From NCBI RefSeq assembly GCF_001680005.1, contig NC_033567.1, positions 2,976,001 to 3,040,000 of the forward strand: a DNA stretch of 64,000 bases. The letters run 5' to 3'. A program made the position numbers and the translations under genes. The notes beneath the pieces were generated by a model. That model searched no databases, was not told where the DNA came from, and saw nothing but the letters and a program-made list of their open reading frames with translations. Positions 31,889-42,285 of the stretch are shown here, in pieces (position 1 is the stretch's first letter; each line of letters begins with the position of its first letter). Source of the stretch: Plasmodium coatneyi. Its lineage: Eukaryota; Apicomplexa; Aconoidasida; Haemosporida; Plasmodiidae.

Positions 31889-32927
31889 CGGGGAGAAGGC
31901 GTCGAAGGGGCGGGGGAGGAGGAAGAAATGGAAAGCGGTAAGGTAAAGCGGTCCTCGCCTCGACGGGTTGAGAAGTATATCACGTGGAGGGGACTGACTC
32001 ACAATCGAGCGATCATCGGCTAAACTGCTCGTCTGCCAATCTGCGGAAGCGAGCCGCGCATATTTGTATGCTAAGTCGCCGTAGGGAAAAAGCTCAAAAT
32101 ACGCTGCATAAAACGCGCGCTCGCAGCTCTTCCGTTTCGGCACTTTTAGAAGTGGGCAATAAAGAAGCACGTTGAGGCGGTGGAAAAAAAAAAAAAAAAA
32201 AAAAATGACCTGCGTGAGTTTACCGCAAAGAACCAAATGGAATTAAAAAAAAAAAAAAAAATATGAACAGTTCATAAAAAAAAAAAAAAAAAAAAAAAAC
32301 AGATTTATACTGCCCCATCAATGGGCAATTCCCTGGAGGGTGTCGTGACGGAGTGGTAACGAATGCTTTGCTGACGGTGAAACCGCCACGTCGCACCGGT
32401 GTAGCATACGAGTTGGTGTCACACTGCCTTAGGGAGGAAGCGCTCAAACGGACAAACAAAAAAAAAAAAAAAGGGGTGAAAAGTGTACCCATCGAGCGGT
32501 AGGAGGAGGCGAAAAATGGAGGACACGGCTGGTATTTCACTCAGTCTGTGAAAACTTCGCACGTTTTGATATCATTGCCTAGTCATGTAATGGAGGGGGT
32601 GCCTCCCCCACGATGGCACGGTGGAGACACTACCCAGTGCAGTCAATAGATCTGCTCTGTCCACTTCTCTGACCATGGAGTAGCCATTAAACTCCCCCGA
32701 TGGGTATAACATGTAGAATAAAAACGTGTGCCCAATTCAGTTCATTCGTTTTTGTTCTGCCCATTGGGGAGTGGCCATCTATTTGTGCCTAGCCATAAGC
32801 AGACATATGGGATGGACATACAGCATAGGTATGTACAAAGCGGTAAAATAACTCACATAGTGTAGCGACAAAACGGCAGCGAAATGAGTAGCAGCTCGGT
32901 GGACCACGCAGAGGCGATTCCACCCCT
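31889..32927. other. Intergenic with TATGAACAGTTCATA/poly(A) element
   Basis: This gap separates two minus-strand genes. It contains an A run at about 32183-32204 and the element at 32245-32299. Open frames are extensions of neighbouring genes or homopolymer artefacts. Confidence 0.6.
32245..32299. repeat. A17 - TATGAAC A GTTCATA - A24 element
   Basis: A 15-base palindrome with perfect 7-bp arms and one central A (32262-32276) sits between two long A runs. An almost identical element occurs at 43703-43749. Confidence 0.85.
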
Positions 32928-35900
32928 TTACACGTGGAATAGTAGGTAGTGCGCCAAGTCGAGGCCGATTTGGTGGTCTAGAAAACTCAGGAAGAAGGTG
33001 GTGACATAGCTGAGGAAGGAGACGTGAAAGAAGTGGAAGGCACGCAGGAAAAGCGGAAAGGGGGGTGGCGGTTCCACCTGGGTAGACGGACCAAACGGGG
33101 AATACTTACCAAAGGGACCACCGCTCATTTCTCCCCGTTGGATCTGTGCCCCCCCCATGGAGATTACAAAATCGTGCAAACACACACGGACGAAGTAAAA
33201 AAAAAGCTTCTTCAGGAAGGATAGGAGGATCAGAAAAATATTTTTGTACAAAACAGACGGAGATTTCTTCACAATGGTGCGAAATATTAAGTGCATTTTT
33301 CTTTGTTGCTTTAACCTGGGATGCTTGTAAATGCGTCTAACCATTTGGGTGACTTTTGCGAAGGTTCCCAATGGAGGGGTTAACACCCGGAAGAGTTCCT
33401 CCCACAGTAGCAGAATGGTGCCCACACGGATGAGTCTGTCCACTTTTCCATTTTTTCGTATTTGCCCCACTAAGTAATGAACCTCCAGCGGTATGTCATC
33501 CTGACTTTGCCTTTTCACATTACCCTGCATGATACGACTTTGGAGGAAAAAATTCTCGTCGATGTAACTGTCCTGTGGGTACTGAACACAAAAAAAATGT
33601 TTCCTCCAATAATAATTCAGGTTACAGTGAACTTTTTTTTTGTCTTCTTCCTGGAGGGAGGAGGTGGGGCTGAAGCAGTACACCAGGTGGTCCGTGTGTA
33701 GGTTGGACAGGGTTAGCGCATAAAACGGTTGATCTGCCCCCAGAGGGGGGTTCTCCCGCCCAGGAAGCACATCAACCGTTGCATGCCCGCTGAGTAACCC
33801 CCTTTCGTACTGATCAATCGCAAAGAAGGAATACAAAACGAATTTGGTAATGTTCACTGGAAGGAAGGGTCTGCCTTTTTCCTCCTCCAAGCATTTCCTA
33901 CGTTTGCAATTGGACAGGTCGTTTCGTTTATACCTACTGTGTAAGCTCATATTTGTCTTCACCGGGGTGGTCCTACTGTGTTTGCTTTTTCCCTTAATTT
34001 CGGGGCGATTACTCCAGGGTGTTCTCCCCAACGGGCGGTTCTCCCGAAGAAGTGCACTTACAACGTTATCCCGCAGGGAGTACCTGCACGTAATAAAGAT
34101 CTGTTTAATGTCCTTCCCACATTTGTGAAAACGAACGATTAGAAGGAAGGAGCCCTCTACAACTTGATCTGTTTTTAGCATGTGGTCCACGTATATGTTA
34201 AGCTTTATTTTCTTCTCCTCGTTTTGCCTTACAATCCCTTTGTGTGGATACACGTAAACGTGCCTTAACAGGTCAACCTTGTTTTGTTGCCTTTCACGTG
34301 TGGGGCAACATTCCTTTCGCTTTCCGCTGGAATGGCTACCCCCAAAACGGACGTTCTCCTCCAGGTACTTGAAAATGGAGTTCTTTTTCAAGTGGAGGTA
34401 CGAGTAGAGGTTGATTGGGATAGTGGATTGACTCTTTGGATCGAAGCATAGAATCGAAAAGGAGAGGTGTCCCCCATTTTCGTAATCCTGCCCGCTACCC
34501 CCCCCTGCATGCACATAATCCAACTGGAAGCTCGACTGACACACCTGATACGTGTACACGGAACCCAACTCCAGAACCTCCGGCTTCACCCCAATGTGCA
34601 CTTGTCCTCCCCCCCGATTGGCCTCCCCAACTTGCGACAAAAAAAAATCATCCACAATGCTAATCTCCATTTGGGAAAACAAATCGCAGCAAAATTTAAA
34701 GCCAAAGGGAATTAATTCACCATTTTTACCTGAACATGTTAAGGTAAAATAGGACCTTTTCTGCAACATGTTTTTTTCACTTTTATTCAAAATGGCAACG
34801 TTGTTTCCCCAAATGAGGGAGTCATTCTGTAGGTTACTCTCCCCTAAGTGGTTAAAAAGAACCAACTGATTGAAACATTGTAGGACTGCGATATCCATGC
34901 CAAACAAGTGGAGGTCTTCCTTGTCTGTCTCGAAGGCTATGCTGTTTGTGAAGTGGTTATACATCTGCTTGCAGTACAGACGGTAGTTCTCCAGAAACAC
35001 TTCCGCGTAGTTACTTCGTCGATCGGCTGGGCGGCAACCGCGTTGCATCGAACCGATGTCGGGTCTATTTTCGCCACCGCCAAACCACTTCCCTTGGCTG
35101 AGCAAACACCTGTAGTACTTGTACCCTTCTACATGCTTTTCCAAATCGAAGTTGGAAAGACAAACGCAGAGGGTGACTCCTTTAAACGTAAACGTGATAC
35201 ATATGACAACGTTCTCATCGTGCCGTTTCTTGTACTTCTCTGTGTTCTCATCCACGTCGACCTTGGCATACGGATTGGTACCTTCACTGCGGCACCGGGT
35301 GCGTCTGCGGGGGGGACAATCCTTCACCTGACTCGGTCCATTCTGCTTGGTCATCTGCTTGGCCATCCGCTTCGCCACCCGTTTTGTCATCCCCACTTGT
35401 TCAGGGTTGTCCCCCCCAAGTGGAAGCCTACCCATTATGGAATGATCGAAGTAACGCCTCATAATCATTCTGTAGCTCTTCCCATAAGACCTCCTCACGC
35501 GTAGTTTAACACTTTTGCAGAATACCTGCCGGATGTCGTTACGCAGCTCTCCCCTAACAAAAAGAATAAATGAGTTTCCCTCGAATTGGAAGTTTGGATC
35601 CACCAGTTCGTACTGGTCTTGCGGATCGCACAACATCTTCTGACCATTTCGACGTGAGAGCTGTTCTAACTTTGCTTTTATGGCCATCCTAAGGTGGCTG
35701 TCCCGCCTGGAGTCATTCTTTATGCTGCGTGAGGGAGGTAGTGGTGATATGCGTATGGGCAAATAAATTAGCCACAGCGATGTTCCGTTCGGTACTCCAA
35801 TAGGGAAGGAGAGTAACGGTTGAAAGCGTATATCCACTCAGGTGAGGGGTCAACCCATTCACTGCTCAGCGTGGCACGCATTCTATACGAACGCCTACCT

Positions 35901-36023
35901 TATTATTATGATGTCCTCTGTGGGGGCGAACTCCAGGTCCCTCCACAGGGTGGAAAAGTCCCCCCCGCATGCCGCAGTGTCCAGGACGTAGAACGACAAG
36001 GAGTGTTTCCTGTAGCTGTTCAT
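32928..36023 (-). CDS. Conserved-looking protein with C-terminal hydrophobic segments, unknown function, two exons
   Basis: Exon 1 is 36023-35899 (MNSYRKHSLSFYVLDTAACG...) and exon 2 is 35724-32928. The acceptor is CTCACGCAG|C, with phase 2 joining correctly, giving 973 residues. Most of the chain is polar and beta-rich in look, without a motif I recognise. Lys/Arg-rich low-complexity inserts break it up. The last roughly 130 residues hold two hydrophobic stretches (NIFLILLSFLKKLFFYFVRV and FHVSFLSYVTTFFLSFL), suggesting membrane association near the C-terminus. It diverges from the CHL1 helicase gene. A role cannot be assigned. Confidence 0.8.
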
Positions 36024-36704
36024 TTTTCTCCTCCTCGGGGGTAAGCATTGTAATTGGCCTTGTAATGAGCGTTATAATCAGCGTTGTAATCAGTGTTGTA
36101 ATCGGCGTTGTAATCAGCGTTGTAATCGGCGTTATAATCAGCGTTGTAAACGGCGTGGCTAGCGGGATGGTTCGCTGCATGGTTAACGATACGTGTGCTT
36201 ATCTTTCCTAGCAAATGGTGAAGCCCACCTTCTAACTTCTTATCCCTTTAACAGGGGTGATGACTCCTATGAGCAGTAAGCACATCCCACAGTGCGAAGC
36301 CGGAATGTTGGAATACATAATTTGCATGCACAGGTCAGGTGGATAACTGCTCAATGAAAAAAAAAAAAAAAAAAAAAAAAAATCACAATGGCAAGGCAAT
36401 TTTGGATGAGACTACCCACTACGATGGGCATTCTCTCTTATTGAGTTGTTCCTCCTGCACGGTACCCCCTCAGATTGGCCAACCCTTTTTGTGTTTCCCC
36501 CGATCGTGGCATAGGCCGCTTTAATTTTTCATTTTTCCCGTAGAGGGAACAGCCAAGCGCATCATCATAAGCGTTGTGTAAAAAGGCAATGATGGAAAGG
36601 ACACATGGTAGTACATCGTAGCGCTGCACAGGTGGAAATCTATTACACACGTGAAAGTTCCTTCCTTCCTTTTTCCTTTTCTTTTTCTTGCCAAGCTATC
36701 CACC
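36024..36704. other. Divergent promoter region with 12-bp minisatellite
   Basis: This 681-bp gap lies between the minus-strand unknown gene and the plus-strand helicase gene, so both promoters must be here. It contains the 36066-36160 minisatellite and an A25-type run at about 36357-36382. Confidence 0.75.
36066..36160. repeat. 12-bp minisatellite GCGTTGTAATCA
   Basis: Seven to eight imperfect copies of GCGTTRTAATCR run head to tail immediately upstream of the minus-strand gene's ATG (36023). They probably lie in its 5' UTR or promoter. Confidence 0.88.
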
Positions 36705-39700
36705 ATGGAAACCCAGTTCGATGAAGAGATCAAGCAGTTCTTTCCCTTCCCTCCATACAAAGTAATAACATCAAAATGGACGCATAGGGAATGTTCCTTA
36801 AACTAATTTTTTACCGAGGTGGTTATAGTTCATCTTGTGTTAATTCACGTCTGGAAGGATGAGTGTCCTTGGTGGAGTAACTACACCATACGCATTGTCC
36901 CATTGTTCCCTTCCAGTGGAACCCACACCGATGGTCACCTCGATTGGTCCATTTTTTTTTTTTTCTACCCATGTTTGCCCCACTGCAGATTCAGCTGGAC
37001 TTCATGAAAACGCTCTACAATGTGTTGAAAAAATCCAACCTCACATTTGGCGAGGAGGTCCGGCCGGTTTACGACATTATTCAAAAGAACCAGAACCTTC
37101 AGAAGATGGTGGTAGAAGAGGTGGAGGGTGGGGTGGAAATCTTTAACGGTCAGGTATGTGCAGGGAATAGTCAGGTGGGCAAGGAAGATGGGGACCCCCA
37201 CGAGGACCACATCATCTCTGAAATGAAGACCGGTTCTGGAAAATCGCTCAGTCTGTTGACACCACTGGTTTATTGGTAAGGCGAATCGACCTTGTATATG
37301 TGGTGTTCCCCATTGGGTGGTAATTCTCACACCCGTTAATTTGGCCATTCCGTTATATGACCACTTGGCCATTTTATCATGCCCCCCCGCAGGCTGCTGA
37401 AACACAAATTTGACTTCTTCCTCCTGAGGGAAGACACTCATCTGCGGAAGGAAGGTAACACAAAAGTAGCTTTTCATTATTCTGAACAGCACCAAGTGGA
37501 TAATGCATCAGTCTGAACAGGACCTTCCATCTCGCATGTACCGTGACGACTCCAAATCGCATACCGCTTGTCACTCCATATTCGTCACTTAGAACCCGAG
37601 TGGGTGAAGGAATCCGTCACAGAGAACCTCCTGCGGAAGTTCTCCCGATCACAGAAGGTGCAGAAGAAGAGGAAGGAGGAAGACCTGACCATCCTGAACC
37701 GCTACTTCTACATCTCTGATGACAAAATAACGTTAAAGGGAAATTTAAGAGTGGAAAAAAAACAGGTCCAGGTGGTGATGCATAAGCCGGGGGAAGACCG
37801 CTTCGACACACAGGGGGGTAAGCAGACAGAGACGAAGTGGAGTACCGATTCGTTAATCGGAACTTTGCTCACATGGCGTGCCTTTTCTTTTCCTCACCAG
37901 AGGTGGATAACCTGAGCGATTGCTCTGTGGAGGGGCCGTCCAAGAAGCAGGTAAAGAAGCATACACGTGGAGGGATCCTACGGGATGACATCGTTGCAAC
38001 GTCACTTTTTCGAGCAACATGTTGGTAAAGATGAATAAACAGACCATCCTACCCTTCCTGCAATTATCCCCCACTGCCCTGACAGATCTTCATTTGCAGC
38101 CGAACCCAGTCACAACTGAATCAGTACTTCTCAGAGCTGAAAAAGATTGAGGAGAGAGTAGGGAGGGACCTACCCATTAATATGGTCATCCTGGGGAGTA
38201 GGAAGCATCTATGCGTTAATGAGGTAAGTAGAAAAGGGAAACCTCCTGTAGGGGATACCCTTGTTCTTCATTAAGTGCACCACCTTGTCAAATCCCACAA
38301 CATGGAATACCCCCCACCCTACGCAGCCCTTCCTGAAGAAATGCAGAAGTGTGAACGAGCTGAACGACTGCTGCCGGAACAGCGATTGTAGGTACAAGAA
38401 AATATTTAAGGAAAACATGCTCCAGAGGAGGCAAAAAAGGGAAAAGAAAAAGAACAAAATTTTCTACGATTCGTCTTCGTCAAGTGGAAGCACCAGTGAT
38501 CGAAGTGACGACAGTAGTAGCAATGGCAGATTGGCAAGTGTGAAACCCCCGAACAGTAACCTGGACAACTACAGCCTCGTGTCAAAACTGATTAACTGCA
38601 AAAATTTAAAAATAAACCAAGTGAAAAACATATGCATGAGTGATCAGATAGAGGTGTGCCCTTACTACCTGAGCAGGGAGAACGTAAAAAACGCAGACAT
38701 AGTCCTCCTGCCGTATGTGTGTATCTTGAATGAGCATGTCAGGAGGGGCTTAAAAATTTCCATTAAAAATAACATCGTGATTTTCGACGAGGCGCAGAAC
38801 ATCATAGACAGCATCAATGATTCCAATTCTGCAGCCATAACGTATGGGGATATCCTTTTTTGTAAATATATTTTAGAGGAGTATGCGAAGAAATACCAGC
38901 AGGTCTTAAACAACAGTAACGTCGTTTCGATAAAGCAGGTCGTCATTTACTGTGATATGTTGCTTTCCTCCTTCAAAGGCGTTAAGGAGAGCCTCGTAAA
39001 AGTCACCAACTATATTTTGACATCTCAATTAGATGCACTGAACCTGAATCATATTTCGAACCTTCTTAGTAACTCCACTTTTTGTAGAAGAATAAAAATC
39101 TTCGCAGAAACCTATCTGAGGAAGAACTTCCCTCAGCAGGTTAAAAACCTTTCGACAAGTGTAAACACGTCGGCCATTTACCTCCTCAGCGACTACACCA
39201 ATAAAATGATTCGCTCCAATCGGTACGACTATGTGTTTCTACATAGGGGGGGTGGTCGAACGGAAAAGGAAGAACCGCCTACCAGGTTATCTGCAAATGG
39301 GGGACCCAATAAACGGAGTTGCTTCCCCACTGAAGGGGAGACACACATGGAAAGGATCAAACGGTTTAAGCAGGGCGACTCCGCAAACGTGCAGCAAAAA
39401 ACAACGGATGATACGGCAACGTGCATTCATAGCAACGCCGACGACACGATCAGTGCATTTGTGGAAGACCTAATCACGCGAAAGAACCCACAAATGTTCC
39501 ACCGAATAGAAATCGTTAGTGTGAGCTCCTGTAGCAACTTTGAAAAAATTACGAACGACTGCAGCAACGTCATTCTAATAGGAGGAACGCTACAACCGAT
39601 AGAAGAGTTCCTCCTACTCTTCATGAATCAAAAGGAGAAAAAAAAATCTGTAAAGTTATTCCTGTCAGATTATATTTTCAAGGAGAGTAATGTGTTCTGT

Positions 39701-40785
39701 AGAATCATCAGTACCAACCTAGTGACCTACGAACCAATTGACAACACTTTTAAAAGCAGGAATAAAAAAACGCACCTCCTAAATTTAGCCATTCAGATTC
39801 ACCTCCTCACTCTACATGTTCGCTTCGGAAACATTGTTTTTTTTTCGTCGTACAAATTTTTACGAGAGTTTTTCACCTTCCTGCAAAATGAAGGTCAGTA
39901 CGTCTTAACCGAAATGAAGAGAAAAAAAAATATTTTTTTCGAGGAGAAAAATGGAGACAACGACGTCCTTAAGGATTACATGCAGAGCGTCCAACAAATA
40001 CGAGACCAGCAGGAGAGTGCTTGTCTAAAAAATGGTTGCATCCTCTTCTGTGTAATGAATGCAAAGCTCAGTGAAGGGATTAACTTTTACGACGACTTCT
40101 GTCGTAACGTCCTGCTTGTTGGTATTCCCTTCTTCAAACACGAAAAGGGGGGATCGTCTTCTACCTCCACTGGGGATCTTCCCCTGGATAGGAACTCCCT
40201 CCGTTTGGATTACTACCGCGCCTTCTCTGCGGACGTGGCACGAGAGGCTGATGGAGCGGCCCCACCGTCGACGCAGTTGGGTAAGTGAAGGGCCACCACC
40301 TGTTACGCGGCGCACCATTGCAAGGGTGCTCGGTCAATAGGTGTCTCTTTGTAACTGCTTCAATAGATATCGTTTTGTTGCCCTCCCCCGCAGAACACCT
40401 AATCAGCGACATGTGCAGGACGTACGAGCTCAAGTCTGCCATGAAAATAGTAAACCAGTGCATAGGAAGAAGCCTGCGCCACGTGGACGACTACTCCTCC
40501 TTCTTCTTCCTCGACTATCGGTTCGCCAACAAAGAATTTTCCGACCTCTTCCCTTCATTCATCAGAGCCAACTTGGCTGCTACGAAGGGTGATTCCTCTC
40601 TGCAGGACCAACAGGGAGGCAACTTCTTGGAGGAAAAAAAAAAAATGAAAGAAGTTTTCGAAAATTTCAGGCACCACTATTGTAGGGCCTTTCCCGATAT
40701 CCCCTTCGCGGAGCACAACGAAAGCCACTGGAAAAGCTTCACGCGGGATGTGTTTCTTCTGCGCGAGTTTCACGCGGGGAGATGA
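36705..40785 (+). CDS. CHL1: CHL1/DDX11-type Fe-S DNA helicase, eight exons
   Basis: Exons: 36705-36761, 36989-37275, 37393-37454, 37593-37817, 37901-37950, 38086-38223, 38327-40280 and 40394-40785. They total 1,054 residues with all phases matching. The Q motif FPFPPYKIQLDFM lies at the N-terminus. Walker A is KTGSGKS (residues 99-105), followed by FICSRTQSQL (motif Ia). An Fe-S cluster region follows, with cysteines in LCVNE, KKCRSVNELNDCC and VCPYYLSRE. Walker B is VIFDEAQNI. The helicase-2 half ends with KSAMKIVNQCIGRSLRHVDDY. This is the XPD/RAD3 superfamily 2 layout, and the RSVNELNDCC/VCPYY spacing is closest to DDX11/CHL1, which supports sister-chromatid cohesion and replication. DEAQ replaces the family's DEAH. 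Low-complexity inserts are typical for Plasmodium. Confidence 0.85.
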
Positions 40786-41213
40786 CCCATTGGGGGCACC
40801 TGGACAAACGCTGCAAAAGGTAAGACACAGGTCAAATAGGAACAAAAAAAAAAAAGAAGGGGCAAATAATGCTAAGAAGAGGAAAAAAAAAAAAAAATAC
40901 CTGTACGTACAGGTAAAAAAATAAAAAAATATATGAACGGACAGGTAGCTAGCTATTAATTACGACTTAAAGCTGCAAACAGGGGGGCATATTCACCTGC
41001 ACGTTAATACATATTGCTGCTTTTTCTGCGCAATTTGTCCAAAAAAAAAAAAAAAAAAAAAAAAAACGGTTGTTTAATTTGCACAGATTTTAACCTGCAC
41101 CGAAATTAACCCATCTACTGTACCACTAACAACAAAAACGTAAAACGAATCCCTTTTCAACGTGGACAAAAAAAAAAAAAGACAGCCACAAAGGGGGTCA
41201 CTGCAGGATGGTG
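40786..41213. other. Convergent intergenic region with composite element
   Basis: This gap lies between the helicase and PRELI 3' ends. It contains the composite element at 40883-40957 and an A26-type run near 41041-41066. No gene is seen. Confidence 0.7.
40883..40957. repeat. Composite element: poly(A), perfect palindrome, A-rich, TATGAAC, TAGCTAGCT
   Basis: A15 is followed by the perfect 18-bp palindrome TACCTGTACGTACAGGTA (40898-40915), an A-rich spacer, TATGAACGGACAGG and TAGCTAGCTATT. It shares modules with the elements at 6498 and 59435. Confidence 0.8.
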
Positions 41214-42285
41214 CTACTTTTTCCCTTTCTCCGGTGCATCCATGTGAACGCTTTCATTCATCACCCTCTTGATGGTCTCGTTCATAATGTTGATTCCTTG
41301 TTTGCTCTTTTCGCGTACCGTGTTGATTATGGCCTGAAGGGTGGGCAATAAAAAAAATGGGGCGCATACAATATCAAATGGGGGGGAAGTAATGTGGAAC
41401 AAATGGGGCCGCTCTGCCCTACCCGTTCCACGAAGTTCTTCATGTAACCGAATCCGTTAATGTCCAGCGTGGTGGTCTGCTTGTAATGCGTTTGGCTATC
41501 TGCATGGGTGACAGGAAGGATAAGCCAATTTGGAATAAGTGAAAAATGAGGGAAACTCTTTCGAAGCCTCTCCTCCAAACCGTTTGTCACAACCGAGCAC
41601 ACCTACCATCGTCGTCCTTCTGAAGGTACACACACTTTTCAGTCATATTTACAAAGGGAGTCAGCGTGTAGTTGACTGTACTGACTGTCAATTTTTTCTC
41701 CCTCAGGTTAATATCTATGTCTTCGATTCCTACGCCTCGCCCGTCTATGTTTAGCAGATTACCTGTGTGGTTGTGTGTGTGGGGGGGAGTACGCATCGGT
41801 TAGTAGGTCTCTGTATGAATACACCTTCTCTGGATGAGTTCATTCATGTGAGGAGAAGAATGGCAAGCGGTGGTGGAGTAAACTCACGGAATAGCTTCGG
41901 AATGAAGTACTGCAGGTGGACGATCCGCCTCATCCTGAGCGTCTGCTCCTTGGTGTCAATGCATCTGTCAGTAACGTCGATGCTCTTTATGTGATTTTGC
42001 ACGTTGTTCGGGTACTTTTGCAGGAAGGCCGACTGGTTATATGGGGAGGAAATAGAAAAATAGGAAAAGAAGCATGTTAACCCAGCAACTTTTTTACGTA
42101 ACACCAGAACACAGTTGCACCGTGGCGTCTCTTCCCTGTGCAGATTCTTTACACATCCTTTTGTTTCCCCTGGAGGAAGCGTGGACAATCCAATTCTTTA
42201 ATGTAGCGCTCCCTTGCAGGCGCATCATTACCGTGACGGTTCCCCAGTCGTACTGATACATATGCTCCTGTTCAAACAGCTTCAT
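41214..42285 (-). CDS. PRELI/Ups/SLMO-family mitochondrial lipid-transfer protein, five exons
   Basis: Exons: 42285-42232, 42032-41888, 41762-41607, 41499-41423 and 41333-41214. They total 552 nt, 183 residues. The start MKLFEQEHMYQYDWGTVT, then SAFLQKYPNNVQNHIKSIDV and TDRCIDTKEQTLRMRRIVHL, is the typical PRELI beginning (MK..., DW..VT.A..QKYPN, SIDV.DR.ID). The domain runs through SQTHYKQTTTLDINGFGY. A C-terminal amphipathic helix (INTVREKSKQGINIMNETIK) closes it. Family members shuttle phosphatidic acid or phosphatidylserine across the mitochondrial intermembrane space with a TRIAP1/Mdm35 partner. None of the exons is long enough to stand out alone. An alternative upstream exon at 43074-43015 (ATGGAAAGTGTG..., donor GTGAGT) joins in phase but is not needed. 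Confidence 0.87.

Noticed and set aside
35725..35837. Start of the 973-residue gene at 35837
   Set aside because: That position is a GTG, not ATG. A real ATG exon at 36023-35899 joins in phase to an acceptor at 35724.
36321..36345. CAGGTCAGGTGG as another palindrome/poly(A) element
   Set aside because: It precedes an A run, but no matching complementary arm is present, so it was not counted in the family.
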